A DNA stretch of 64,000 nt from Trichoplax adhaerens (Eukaryota > Placozoa > Uniplacotomia > Trichoplacea > Trichoplacidae): positions 67,329-131,328 of the forward strand of contig NW_002060951.1 in assembly GCF_000150275.1 (NCBI RefSeq). Direction: 5' to 3'. Made by a program: the position numbers and the translations under genes. The notes under the pieces are model-generated. The model ran no database searches, was not told the DNA's origin, and saw only the letters and a list, made by a program, of their open reading frames with translations. Numbering within the stretch: the first letter of the stretch is position 1; every line of letters begins with the position of its first letter. Positions 44,067 through 56,608 of the stretch are shown piece after piece.

Positions 44067-44327
44067 CTAATTATTCTCTTCGGTAAACACAGCTGCAAGT
44101 AGAATACAAGGATCTACAAAGGAAGTAGTATTTAACATCGTTACAATGCTAAAAAAATTAATATCAAAGAATATTGTGATTAAAATCGGCTTCCTTAATC
44201 TTACATTTAAATCAGAATTTAGTAAATTAGCTATAATGAAGCATGCAAAATCAAATATAGATTTATAAAACATTACAGTAACTAATACAAATAAAAAGCG
44301 AAACAGCGTTATCTTTGTTTCGTCCAT
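44067..44327 (-). other. Hydrophobic open frame, uncertain
   Basis: Open frame of 86 codons starting MDETKITLFRFLFVLV and containing two or three hydrophobic segments. No homologue is recognised and no splice partner was found. It could be a small membrane protein, an exon of an unseen gene, or chance in AT-rich DNA, where codons for F, I and L are common. Confidence 0.2.
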
Positions 44328-45193
44328 TTATACTTATCCATTGAAATTAAGGTCACTGTATCCTAATAAATAATCACTTTTGCTCTTTTCAGCCGTTAAA
44401 TATGTTTTTTAATTGTTGATAATTGTTTTCTCTTGACTTCACGGTGACGGTTAATCAATACATGTTAATGCCAGTAGAACTAGCTAAACTATCAAGCAGT
44501 AGAATAATCAATAAAGGATCCGTTTTCGATGACAAAATGTCTTCAATGTACTTACTGTAACTCTTAGTAGCTAGCACCAATCGTTATTGCATTTACTTAT
44601 TTTTGATTAAGTAAATATCATTATTTTGATAAGAGTTTATATTTCAGATTTGATATAACTTACAAGTTACAGTGTATTATTCGAAAAATGCATCTGTAAT
44701 TTATTAATTTTATTATAACCTTACCACATTACGATTTGCTTATGTTTATAAAATGGTCGAGTGAAGACAGACTTTTTGGTAATAGATTTATATGAGTAAT
44801 TTTTACAACTTCAATGTTCGATATCCTATCGCAAAAACCCATGCCTTTAAAACCAAGAGATATGAGTAATTTACTATTTATCTTATCCTATAGATCTTTA
44901 CGGTGACTTGGCGACTTGCAGCCTGAAATACGCAAGTAGTGCTAAAATACGATATTTAGATTATTAATTAGACTACAACCCGTGCTCAGTTCTATAATAT
45001 CACGACAAATATCCAACTACGATACTTTCCTAGAAGATTTTATTGCACTGTAAAACTGTTACACTACATTTATGGCGCTTATAGTGTGGTGTTTTAAATC
45101 TTATTGTACACTGTTTATGGTTTTACAAAAATTTCGTAATCATAACTTAATTGTATCTTAAAGGAGAAGAAATCGAATTTGAAGGGCAATTGA

Positions 45194-48100
45194 ATGATGA
45201 CTAAGCTATCAATCAAGGAAAGTGCGAGCCAAGAGCTTAATGAACTTAACAGTACCTCCTGTAGGAAGTGGAAAAAAATTCAATTTCGTAAATGTGGTCG
45301 TATCATTTCCAAAGGATTGGTAAATTGATGTAGAAATATGGCCTTAATGCTTATTTCACTTTCATTATCGTCGTCAAGAATATATTCTTGACCTTAACAA
45401 ACATTTTAAAATCGTAATACAGTTTCTTAATCTGATCTGTAGAATAATACTTATTGCAATAACATTGTTTACTTTTCCAAGCTTCAGTGTTAATTCTATA
45501 AGTTAAAGTGTTATATATGTTATCACCACAATATATTTGATAAAGCATTTCTAATTTTGATAGCACTGCAGAATTCACCAAAATAACGATGAACTTCAGA
45601 TAATTGCCGATGAAATGAGTTTGGATATGGGAACTTCTACAGTACCGAAACAGGCCATGTTTTCTATTATAGGTGCATCCAAAGAGCATAACTGTGCTCG
45701 GCAGTATTTTGCATTATCGAAGACCCTCTTCAACTTAAGGTCCAAGATGCAATGTTATCTTGTAACATCATGTAGAGCATCATCTGTTATTCGAATTGCC
45801 TGCGAAGGACTTTATAAGAATAGAGCAAGTGACTATTCAAACCGTAAAAGTGCTGTCATCGTCGGGATGAGTCAAAATAATCCTCAATTATGGAGTCGGT
45901 TTTCTACTTTAGTTGAGGTAGCCATGAATAAAATTTTGATCTTAAATGAAAGTTGTCCTTATAGCGATAAATCAATCAGTGTAGCTTCTTTAATTGATGT
46001 GGTCATGCTGAATACTTCTGCTTTATAATATTGTACCAGGATAGCGATCACACAGGAGCTTCCATTTATGATATTCCTATGACTGAAGACACCAATACAT
46101 TATCACCCTACCATGATTATTACTATTTGTTGGATGGAAATAAAACTAGTGATGTTTATAGCCTCCGATTACGATTAGAGAGACAGATTTGTACATCTAG
46201 CGCTTCAATGAGTATGTATATGTACGCATAATAATTACGTATTAAATAATTTTCCAATTCAGCTTCATTGATTATCACTACACTTGATGATAGAATAAAA
46301 AATATGAAGCTAAGTGTAATAGAATGTTTAAAATTTTTTTAATTTCAGGTGATATTTTGAGAATGTACTTTTTGGTAGGAGGCGATTTCGATGATTTGGA
46401 ATACGTCGATTGTGTCATTAACGCTGGCTATCCAGTCATGATTATTGCTGGCACAAGGGGTGCAGCAGATATTTTAACGAATCTTTTGGAAGGAAGATCC
46501 GATCTTAAGTAAGGTTTCCTTAACTCTCGATATGCTGTAGATGCTTTCTTGCAAAATTATTTACAAATGTTGGATAGAAGTGGTAATTATGTAAAGTAGA
46601 CGTGCTGAAACGAAAATAAGCCTGCTACTGTATCTCCCGTTAAGATTTAAGTAGTATCGCTTTTCTTAAATACTATTTAGCGCAAGTATCTATAGAAGCC
46701 TCAAGATACGATCCTTCCTGGCAGATTCAAAACGTTAACTTGGATAGATTAAGTCAAATCATATACAATATTGGCAGCAAACGTAACCATGTACGTCTAT
46801 TTCACACATTTATTAGCTTAATGGTTGTTAGAACCATTAAACTGAAACAGGATTCATAATGCACTTGGTTACTCATCTCCTCGTTATATTTCGAAAACAC
46901 GCACATATTTAAGTTCAATGTCTATCATTTTTTAATAGGTTTATATTCATGAAAGTAGACATGGCGAGGCTTTTAATGACAAAATTTTCGAATTTGTTAA
47001 ATCAGGTATGTTACAGTTAGGCCAGCAGAATATGGCCGAACCATAAAAGTCATCTTGCTAAAGCCATAGTTATAGCACAAGTGTATAAAATGATCTAGCC
47101 GTGGCTAACTTCATTTGATTTAGAATAAAAAATTAATAACTAATGATGTTTTCGTTGCTTTTTGAAAAAAATAGTGAACAGTAAGACGCTAAATGATGAG
47201 TATAGAGTAAGATTATTTTGGAGCAATGTTGATGATGAAAAGCTAACTCAGGATTTAATTTTTACAGTAAGTTTTTAAATTTTCATGATGCTATTTCTGT
47301 TAGTAGTGGTTACAACTTAGTAACAAGAATTAACTCAATAAATTAAGTTGCTCTATTACAACTGTAATTGTATCCGAATTACGACATGTTCTGATTCATA
47401 TAATATTGTATTAAACATAACAGATAGCAAGGTTTAATAAAGTATTCGTTATTTTATGATAGATTGAGAATTATCAGAAAGAAAATATCTCTGTCGAATA
47501 TTTACTTAAATGCGGATTTTTGAAAGGCTCAGGACAAGTCACATTGCTTCTTGCCAATAGTAATTTCATGAGCTACGCGGATATTTTTAACAGAGCTCTA
47601 GAGTGGGAAGCAATGAAACCAACGCAGGAAATATTATCCGCTTTGGATTGGATATTTGAAAAAGGTGAAGATGAACTTTCCCAAAGTTTAACTGTAAATG
47701 CGTTGGATAATATGTACAGGGTAAGAAAAAAATCAATTATTAGCCATAATTTACTTCGCTGCTTCAATGATACTGCAATTAAATCGATATATTTATTTAA
47801 TAAAATAAGATATCAAGGTAGTATGAATACGTCGGTCAAAATGCGTTATTACTTTATTCCGCTATTAATTTATTAATTCTTGTTTTATCGATGATAGTTC
47901 TCGAGATCGAAAAATAAGGCTATGCAGGTAGTTAACCCTGTAATTTTAGCGTTCTAAATGAATAATGCTAATCGTTAGGGTAGTATTGGACATATTGTAT
48001 TTAGGAATGATAAAATTTATAATTCACATAACTAGCCTAAGTTCCAACTAAAAGATATAGAGTTCATATTAAGTATCCTTTAGCACCTAAAAATTTCATA

Positions 48101-51100
48101 GAATATTAAAAAGCGCCACCGTATGATTATTTAGGTAGGAAGTTTAACTGAAGCTGGCCAAATGGTTGAAAAGACTATGGGGTACGGCTATGCAAATCCA
48201 TACGACGAAATAGAATCTAAAGCCAATGTAATGAGTGACATGGACGACGTACATGTGCAGGAGCCATTCCGAGATTTGTTCATATGGGCCTTATTTTCTT
48301 TACGACTTCGGATAGCATTACTGATATGGAAAAGACTTAGGCATCCTACGTCCGCAGCGCTAGTTGCATACAAAATTTTAAGCAATCAAGCAGATGAAAC
48401 ATATAATCAAGAAGAAAAAGAAATGTATCAGTCTTATGCAAAGTAGGGAAATCACTAATGTTCTAACGCCCTTATAGGCTTCTCAATCATTATAGGCTAT
48501 CCAACTCAGTACTTATAAAAATAAAACACCACTATTTGTAAAATAAACTTGAAATATTTACTTACGTTTAATTTGTAATTGTGATAGTATTTAAAGTTTT
48601 TGAAGCTATTATTTCCTATGCAGAAAAGCTGAAAAATTATTATATAGTCGTATTTAAGTTATTGTACACTCTTATGTGATGTATGGAAATTTTCTTTCTT
48701 AGTAAATTTATGGATCTTGCCTGTGAAATTGCTAATAAGGTACATTATCGCGATCGCCGTAAATGTCGCTTCATGATGCTGCAAGAGGTTGTGGAATGGG
48801 GCAAAGTATCTACGTTTTCTATCATTGCCTTGCATAATATGCCAGAAATCATACAAAGTGACGGTTATATTAATGCCCTTGAGGCAGCCTGGGGTCGCAA
48901 TATCGACATTGATATACCAAATTCGGTGGTATGTCCATTTATGTTGCAAATACATGTATAAATTTATTTATAAATATATTTTGCATTGGGAAATTATCGT
49001 TACTTTTGGATTAGTTCTATCTATATCATACGAAATCAGCGAGAGCTAACTACCTTTTCTATATTATTTTATTATAATAACTCAACTTTTAGAATAATAT
49101 ATAATAATTCAAATGTATATTGAACTATATATACTGTATGTATGCAAATGTAAGCTCACCTCACCTATTAGATGTAATATCTCTCTCTGTTTTGTTTCAT
49201 AAATTTTCTACAGCTTCTAACAAGTTGTATGCTGCCAATACCTCTTGCCTCCTGGTATATCTTCAATGACCAAAATCGGTTAGTAACTTTCAAATAGTTC
49301 ATGAAATACCGTACTTGTCTTACGATTAAATTGATAAGCACTAGCTATAATTATTTCTTAATCGACAGTTGTAGATAATTTCATGTAAGTGTTAGCCTCC
49401 CACTAATATATACCTTTATTTTATTTTTTTTGTAATTAATATTTATTTAGATATTGGAAAATAGCTAGGGGTCCTTATCAGTCAGTTGACCGTAGGCTGC
49501 TATCTAGACTCTACGAGCTTTATGATACACCTTTGGTTAAATTTCGCTTAACCTTCGTAAGTTTATACGAAAGTTCAAAATGTATCGAAATGTTGCAATT
49601 TAATGCTTATCGATGACCTACGTACTTGCAATTTGGTTATATTATAAAGCTGAAGTAATGAATTAGCATACTGTAGTCAAGAATTTACCGGTATCTACTG
49701 AATTATTAATTCCCTATTGTATTTTGATACATATAGTTGGTTTATGTGGGCTTCACGGTTACCTACGCGGTATTCCTCATTAGATACTTTTATGATCGGC
49801 TATCTCCATTTGAAATAGTTATCGCTGCTTGGTTAATAGGGAGTTACATTGAGGACATTCTAATGGTGAGTACATTTCTATTAAAGTCTATAAGCTGTAT
49901 TACTAACCAATAAGTGTTTCTAATAGTTATTCTTTGGATAAGATAAGGCGGAAAAGTAACAATATACAGTAAAAAATTGTTCCTGTTGATTGTAAATCTA
50001 TCGCTAATACTAGATTTTACTGCAATCTGCCAATGTCGTAAATGAAATTCTCCTATTGCTAAAAATTGCTAATAACTTTACATATTTAATTTATAGAATC
50101 GATGGAAAAATAAATTAAAGTGGAGCTTCTGGGATATTCTATCTCATCTAATGCTAGTCATATTCATAGTGTGCATTAATATGCGAATACAATATACAAC
50201 AGTGGAGATTAGTAGGATGCTTTACTGCGTCAATTTTGTAGTGATTTGTATAAGAATTTTACAAATTCTATCACCTAATCGTAAACATGGACCAAAATTG
50301 ATCATGATTTGGGAATTAGTATGTAATATTAACGTAATATTATAATTTATACAGTCTCGCTAATCTCTATTCTTCATTAAAATTTAAAGCACACAAGCTA
50401 ATCAATGTCCATTTACTTTTTTCATTAATTACGCGATGAATTGGATGATATTTGGCTAGCTATGGGATCTATTCTCTTTCTTTACCATCCTCTTTGTTTT
50501 CTTGATATCATACGGTATAGCATCTCATGCTATCTTGTATCCTAATGGAAGTAAACCAACACAAGCACTGTCAGATATACTTCTCAAGCCATTTTATGCC
50601 CTCTTTGGTGAATTATCCGTTGATGAAACACGTAAGACAATAGCGTTAATCATAATAAGATATTTTATTGAATATTGTTTTACAATAAATTGCTCATACA
50701 CAACTTTTAAGCTAAAATTTCACTATATTTTTCACCTACATTTATAATCTACAGTAAAGTACGTAAAATGTCCATCGGATGCGCCAGTAAATTTTAATTT
50801 ATCCGCTAATCCGCTTTCCAGCGTTTATGGAAACGGAACGAGCTCTACTTCGTATACTTTTTACAACTGTATGGCGGTGGAAATTACTGTTAACATTCTC
50901 CTGGCTTTCTATTTGGTCATTGCTGTTATTCTTCTTCTTAATCTATTAATTGCTATTATGAAGTAAGTGTGATATTACAATACTTCAAGTCATTTAATTT
51001 CGTAAAGGTTTTTAAGGTTGACTATATAGCATTGCATTTGTCTTGAAAGGATTTTACGCATTTTAAAGGGTTTTTGATTATGCTTTTATGAATTATTTCT

Positions 51101-52114
51101 ATTATGATAACAGCAAGAGCTATGACAAACTAGAAGAAGAAGCCAAATTATTATGGGCTAGCCAAATGACCGGTTTAGTTCTTGAGTATACTTATCGTAG
51201 CCCGATTGTCTCTCCATTCAGTATTCTCCTCCTGCCAATGGCTCTAGTTTACGCGACCATAACTGGAAAGTGTATCGATGTCCGTATTGGAGGCAAGCGA
51301 AATAATTTTTCCGCACCACTTAGTAAGTTTTTCTCTGTGAAAGCGACATAAAATAAAATTCGTCTATATGGCAATGTCTGCTCTGATTCTAAGGCAAATA
51401 TTACGATTAAACGTGATAGTTCAAAATCATTTATGCCATTCAATTTATTATTTATCAGAATCAACTAGAGATATGACAAGTATAGAACATTGCCTAGGTT
51501 CCATTGAAAAAGAAATTCAGAGTGATATTATAGGAGACTCATTAGATTTTATTGAATTGACCAAAGCTGACAGGTACGCTAACAATTCGTTAGTTCATTT
51601 TTCAGGTTAAGTAGTCAGTTGCTAATGTATAGGCTTCTCGTAACAAAGCAATCAAGAATTTGCTGTATAACAGCAATAACGCCGTTCGTAATTCCGGTAT
51701 TTTTTGATAGTTACTACGTTGTATCGTAATTCGTATGAAGGAGCAGCAGTTTTACAATTCTTCTAGGAAGCATATATAGCTGTAAACTTTCTTTTAATGC
51801 ATCGCTTTGTGTAGAATATTTACCCGTTAATTTGAAAGGTAAATTTACCCTACTAGTACAAATAATTTATGACTGCAGAGCAATTTTCAAGCTGCTATCG
51901 ATGGTATCGTAGCGTCATCATCTTAAAATCGCCCTTAATTGTTGATACTTATAATAACATTCTATGAAATATTTGTAGGGATGATCGCCAAGATGAAGAA
52001 ATTAGGCAGTTAAAGGAAGAACTTAGTAATATCCGTACAAGCCTGAGCGATATTAAGGAATTACTTCAGTCTCAATCAAGCCTTCCTATAAATTCTGAAC
52101 AAGAAAAATTTTAA
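45194..52114 (+). CDS. TRPM-like cation channel c
   Basis: Nineteen exons: 45194-45319, 45600-45917, 46040-46211, 46349-46508, 46652-46790, 46939-47005, 47175-47266, 47463-47720, 48135-48442, 48703-48928, 49214-49278, 49451-49556, 49737-49865, 50097-50318, 50460-50631, 50755-50962, 51069-51322, 51459-51573, 51979-52114. Total 3,273 bases, 1,090 residues, all phases consistent. SLOG region (about residues 55-260) with AMFSIIGASKE and VMIIAGTRGAADIL; TRPM homology regions with EPFRDLFIWALF; S1-S4 about 680-785; HGPKLIMIWEL before S5; pore loop FYALFGELSVDET (about 838-850); S6 AVILLLNLLIAIM; TRP-helix region EEEAKLLWASQM; C-terminal coiled coil EIRQLKEELSNIRTSLSDIK, ending SEQEKF. The short N-terminus before the SLOG region is unlike long vertebrate TRPMs. 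It is divergently arranged with TRPM-like b. Confidence 0.92.
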
Positions 52115-55100
52115 CATGTTAATAATATAGCAAGTCTCTTCATTTTATCCGCATTTTTTACTGTTAGGATAAAGTATAACTGGCGTAATCGCCAATTTAG
52201 GATCTTTGTATAACTATGACAGAAATCTTTAAAGGATGATGCGTAGTGTTAAATTTTAGATATTATTATGACATATCAGTTAATACAAAATTTAATTTAT
52301 AGAATCTACTTGATAGAAGAGCTAATTTGTTATGGGAAACTAAACTCAGACTGAAACTGCTTTCTCTACAAATTCTATAAATGATAAAATAACCATTGCT
52401 AATATCAGCTACGGTAACAACGATGTACGAATATATTGTAACGGTTCAATTTTTTAAATAAGATTTATAAAATGATAATGTATAGTATGATTCAGACATG
52501 TTAAAATGTTATTAAACATGCAATATTAACGTAATATCATATTCTCCTTGAACTTTTTATAGTTAGTTATTATCACAACCTTGTAGAAATGTAATAAAAA
52601 TAGCCATAGTGGCAGCTTTACAATATGATTTTCGTAGTTGACTAGTTAAGAACTTGCCAAAGTTTTGATGAGTGGTGAAGAATTCCTGTTTTGTTCTAGC
52701 TCGTTATAGCAGTTTAAACGCGTATACTTACGAGTACACACCATATCGCCCTTCTTTTCAACATCCTTATGACCAGAATATCACATGGCTATAACCGAAT
52801 CTTTCGATCAAATATTCATTTAATTTTCTTAGTTATATGTGCAATTAACGAAAAGTGAAATACCTTATCAATTTTTATCTGGATAGCAGCAAATTTAGAC
52901 TCATGGATTGCTGCTATGTTAGCAGATAAACTGAGTAAAGGAATATTTTTCATCCGCTACAATTTTTGAGTATAACTGCAGCTATCGAGACTCAAATCAA
53001 CATGATGGTATTAGCTTGCTATGACTCTAGAAGCTGTCTTAATAAATCTTAATATGCGTACTTTATGCTTCCGGAATGCTGAATAACGCTTCTTAATTGA
53101 GAAGAAAATAGTTTTGGATGGCTAGAATGTACAGAATAATATCTTAATTAATTTACAGTAGAATGGTAGCCTTTCAAGCAATATAATTTGTGAAATTTTA
53201 CTATCATAGCTATAATCGCAGCAGATTACAGCTTGTTATAGCTCTTAGTACTGTAAATTTATTCAGAAAATAGGTAACGGTGCTTTGTATCATCCAAAAT
53301 TAAACTTTATGAACTGAGGTTGACTCAGCATAAATTTCGTTATTTGTTTATTCGGAGTTGAGCCAATTCAATAAATGTAATGAGGGTAAGGTAGGTAATT
53401 AATTGTTTTACCATAATAATATGCTGGTGAGATGATACTACCCCAGATGTTTAGAAGCAAGTAAATACGGTAAGAATTTTTAATTACCCAGACACCACTA
53501 GAACTGAAGTAGCAAAAACAAATGTTGTAGCCTTTTTGGAAATTTATACTGTAGCTCAAATTTGACTTTGCTGTGACAAATTTTCGAAGAATTTAATTGA
53601 GATAAAGTATTTCTGTTACTCGTACAAAAATTTTAATTTTATGTAACGCCATTTAATCTTAAATCTTGCGTCCGAATCAGAGTTGCGCAGAGATTACAAC
53701 AATTGGCTACCATTTAGGATTTCGATAATGGTATATTTCTATAATTTCCAATAATTTAAGTTTCTTTTCATATTGACATAGTCTTTAACTGAGATCTGCT
53801 ACCTGAAATTACAGAATTTACTCATAATTGATGGAAATAAAGCTTACCCGATCTCCTTCTAAACTAATCTGAGACCAATTTATTGCTAAATAATTAGAGT
53901 TTCAATATTATATTCTACATCGCTACAAGACTATCTGAAGTAGCTGGTCTTACATGTAAGATTTCTAAAGTCCTATTAAGATGGAATGCTGTTACTCATC
54001 TGCCAGATGTTAGCGTACTGTTTACATTTATCTTTACTGAAATCCAAAGCGTAACTTATTCATTCGTGAAAACTACCGCTGGCCTGCAACTATCCTGTCG
54101 CCATTTTCAAAGTCTTACAGCATTTGTTGCTAAGAATCTCAAAGTTGGTATAATTTTATAAAGGATTCATTGTCAATTTAATACACTATCGGTATAATGT
54201 CTGTAAGAGCGGACTACAAACGCGCAATTATGAATATATTTTATCCTGGATACTGTAATCCAGACATAGTCTTTCTTTTTTGCGCGAATAATAAAATCAT
54301 CAAACAGGTCAAAAGATAGTAAACGCCTCCATTGGATCAACGTGCAAGAACATAACCGTACAGCTTTTGTATTGATTAACAATGTCAAATCCGCTGATAA
54401 TTGCATTTAATTGGCGGAAGGAGATTTACTGCCTCGAAATTATTTCTGACACTGTACTACATGTAGTATAGGTGCTATGCAAATAGCGGATGCCGTTAGC
54501 GTTAGTTCTTATCGTATAGACTGTCTACGTTGCATGTACGCACACAAATACAATGTACATTTACGGCATAATCAAATTCTCTTGAGTATTCCTTTTTCAA
54601 CAAAAAAACTTGTGTCACGCTAAGGCTTTATTTCTGCAGATCCACCGTTGAGTAATCATTTGATACTATATTCTGTAAAACAGAATCATTTTTCGATACG
54701 TACGGTGGTGGAAGAAGCAACTTCATTAAATCTCTACCAGTCATTACGATAAAATTTGTCAATTAAAACGGATCCTTCAATGCTTATATATTCTCTAATC
54801 ACTGCTCATTTCCTATATTGGTAAAAGTAAATGAAATATTTAATAATTGAGAAATGACTCCAAAGAATAGCATTTGAAAGAAAGCCAAAGCTATAACATC
54901 TATGCGATCACTAGGATAGAAACATTTTTAATAATCGAGAAAAAAGGCTCCAGCTACAATAATAAATTCCGCCACTGCTACAAGAACATTTTACTTTGAG
55001 GTTTAGTACCTAATTGATGAAATAAGTTAAGAACGTGGGCCACCTTATAGCGCAAGAATAAAAGGTAAGATTTAAAAGGTAACTATATGATTGTTGATAT

Positions 55101-56608
55101 GACATGCTTACCCACATAGCAGGATAGTAATTTTCGCAGAAATTTAGTGATGATGTACTAGACATTACACTACTAATAGTTTGTAGGAAGAAACTGTCAG
55201 GTATTCATAATTGGACCTAAAAACTTTTCAATACAGCGATATTACCAGCTAAAGTGTACCGGTAAGTAATTAATCTTTGATCTTGTAATAAGTTTACAAA
55301 TACAGTATTTCTTGATGGAAATTATCGAAATATAATAATTTAACTAACTTTTTTGGATAGCTTACGATAATAAATTTTACTTGCCATCTCGATTTAAATC
55401 ATTTGATGAATGCAGCTAGTAAAGGAGTAGGGTATGCGTAAAGTATCCCTTTCTGATCGGTATTTTAAATCCTCTAAACTTAGAGTTTTAATTATAAGGG
55501 ATAATGAGATAGTATAGGCTTTCGATCTATACAGTGTGGAATATCATCATAATTATTTGCAGGTACGGTACTGTCTTTCTTGAAAGTAGCGATACTGAAC
55601 GGATTACTATCTTTAATTATAATTATAGTTTACTCTAAATGTAGCTTTTAACATATCTTGGTTGATTAACTATGAAGTCACTTTATACGAGTAAAGGATT
55701 ATTAATCAATGAATCATATTCATTATTTATTATTTTACGTAGCGAATTTTTAAAGATACTGCGCTTCATCTTGATAGCTGAAGACTATGTGATGTCTATT
55801 AAACACTATACGAAAGGATATCATTTTGGTACTTTTCATCATTATAAATCTTCACTGTAGAGGTCGATGATACATATCAATAATACCCTTTGACTAGTCT
55901 ATATTAGAAGTTATAATCCTAAGAAATACTTTGATTTTATCAACATGGCAATCTCGCCATCCCCTCAGGCATACAGATTAATTGCTCATTGTTAAAATCA
56001 TGCATTGTATTCAAAGACTCAAACATTCATTCTGTATTGTAATTGCCTAGGGATTAGCCAATCAATAGCAATAAACTGCATTCATTTTGCTCGTAGATAA
56101 AAGAAGTAGCAAGTAGTTCGGGCTGTAAGCAGATGTCTTAAGGCTTAGTATCATAGATCTAGTACATTATATATATAACATATTCATTATCACACTGCTG
56201 GCATATTTAAATTTGATACTAGACCGTTTGCCCTATTTTATTTCTTCGCGTAAATTGTATGATTTTATAACACAACTACAACGCATTAGAAGGAATTTAA
56301 AACATGGAACGAATTATGATTTAGATACACTTACATTTAATTATCTAAGACATCAACAAAAAATGATTCAAATAATTTGGTGTAGTATAATAGGAAGCTA
56401 GTTCGAATGTGGCTACGATTGCATACATTATATTATTAGACCGTTATTGTTCGATTTTGTTTTGGTTTAGTATCAGCTATAGCTGTTATCAATCTAAAAT
56501 ATGTATTGCAGATTATGAATAAATTGCTAATACATGATATAGCAAAAGGAAGTGCAATCACTTAATTATTCTCTCAGCTAATATTAAATTTAATATTAGA
56601 AGTTAGAA
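52115..56608. other. Spacer, no intact gene
   Basis: About 4.5 kb between TRPM-like c and the SLC18B1-like gene. The plus strand shows no splice-bounded exon; open frames at 55672-55860 and 56213-56401 have no support. The minus strand between about 54690 and 55500 has exon-like hydrophobic segments, listed separately as a possible relic. Confidence 0.4.
54690..55500 (-). pseudogene. Possible relic of a membrane-protein gene
   Basis: On the minus strand several open segments lie between splice-like signals: about 55122-55206 (SSVMSSTSSLNFC, then ENYYPAMW, followed by GTAAGC), about 55025-55095 (LPFKSYLLFLRYKVAHVL), about 54935-54985 (AVAEFIIVAGAFFLDY then a stop), and about 54800-54895 (RIDVIALAFFQMLFF, then GVISQLL, ending with a stop). 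The first three join in phase; the last does not. Upstream, 55395-55445 resembles the start of TRPM homology-region DNA (compare CATCCTACGTCC in c) but carries a shift and a stop. The hydrophobic segments loosely resemble TRPM S2-S3. A decayed fourth TRPM copy is possible, but chance is not excluded. Confidence 0.25.

Larger units (their letters stand above)
41539..45193. other. Shared upstream region of divergent TRPM-like b and c
   Basis: About 3.65 kb between two head-to-head start codons, so it should hold both promoters. It contains a perfect hairpin (41937-41977), a duplicated block (about 43316-43830) and a full palindromic CRE-like TGACGTCA at 42992-42999. An 86-codon hydrophobic frame lies at 44067-44327 (-). 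No coding exon is firm. The 66-codon frame at 42261-42461 (+) matches nothing I know. Confidence 0.45.

Noticed and set aside
44067-44327. Receptor-like small membrane protein upstream of TRPM-like c
   Set aside because: Hydrophobic frames arise easily in AT-rich DNA, and no splice partner or family motif is present. It is kept only as a low-confidence feature.
46652-46790. Frameshift between TRPM-like c exons 4 and 5
   Set aside because: The obvious acceptor (TATTTAG at 46682) is out of phase, but the acceptor ending at 46651 (GATTTAAG) gives an open in-frame exon, so no frameshift is needed.
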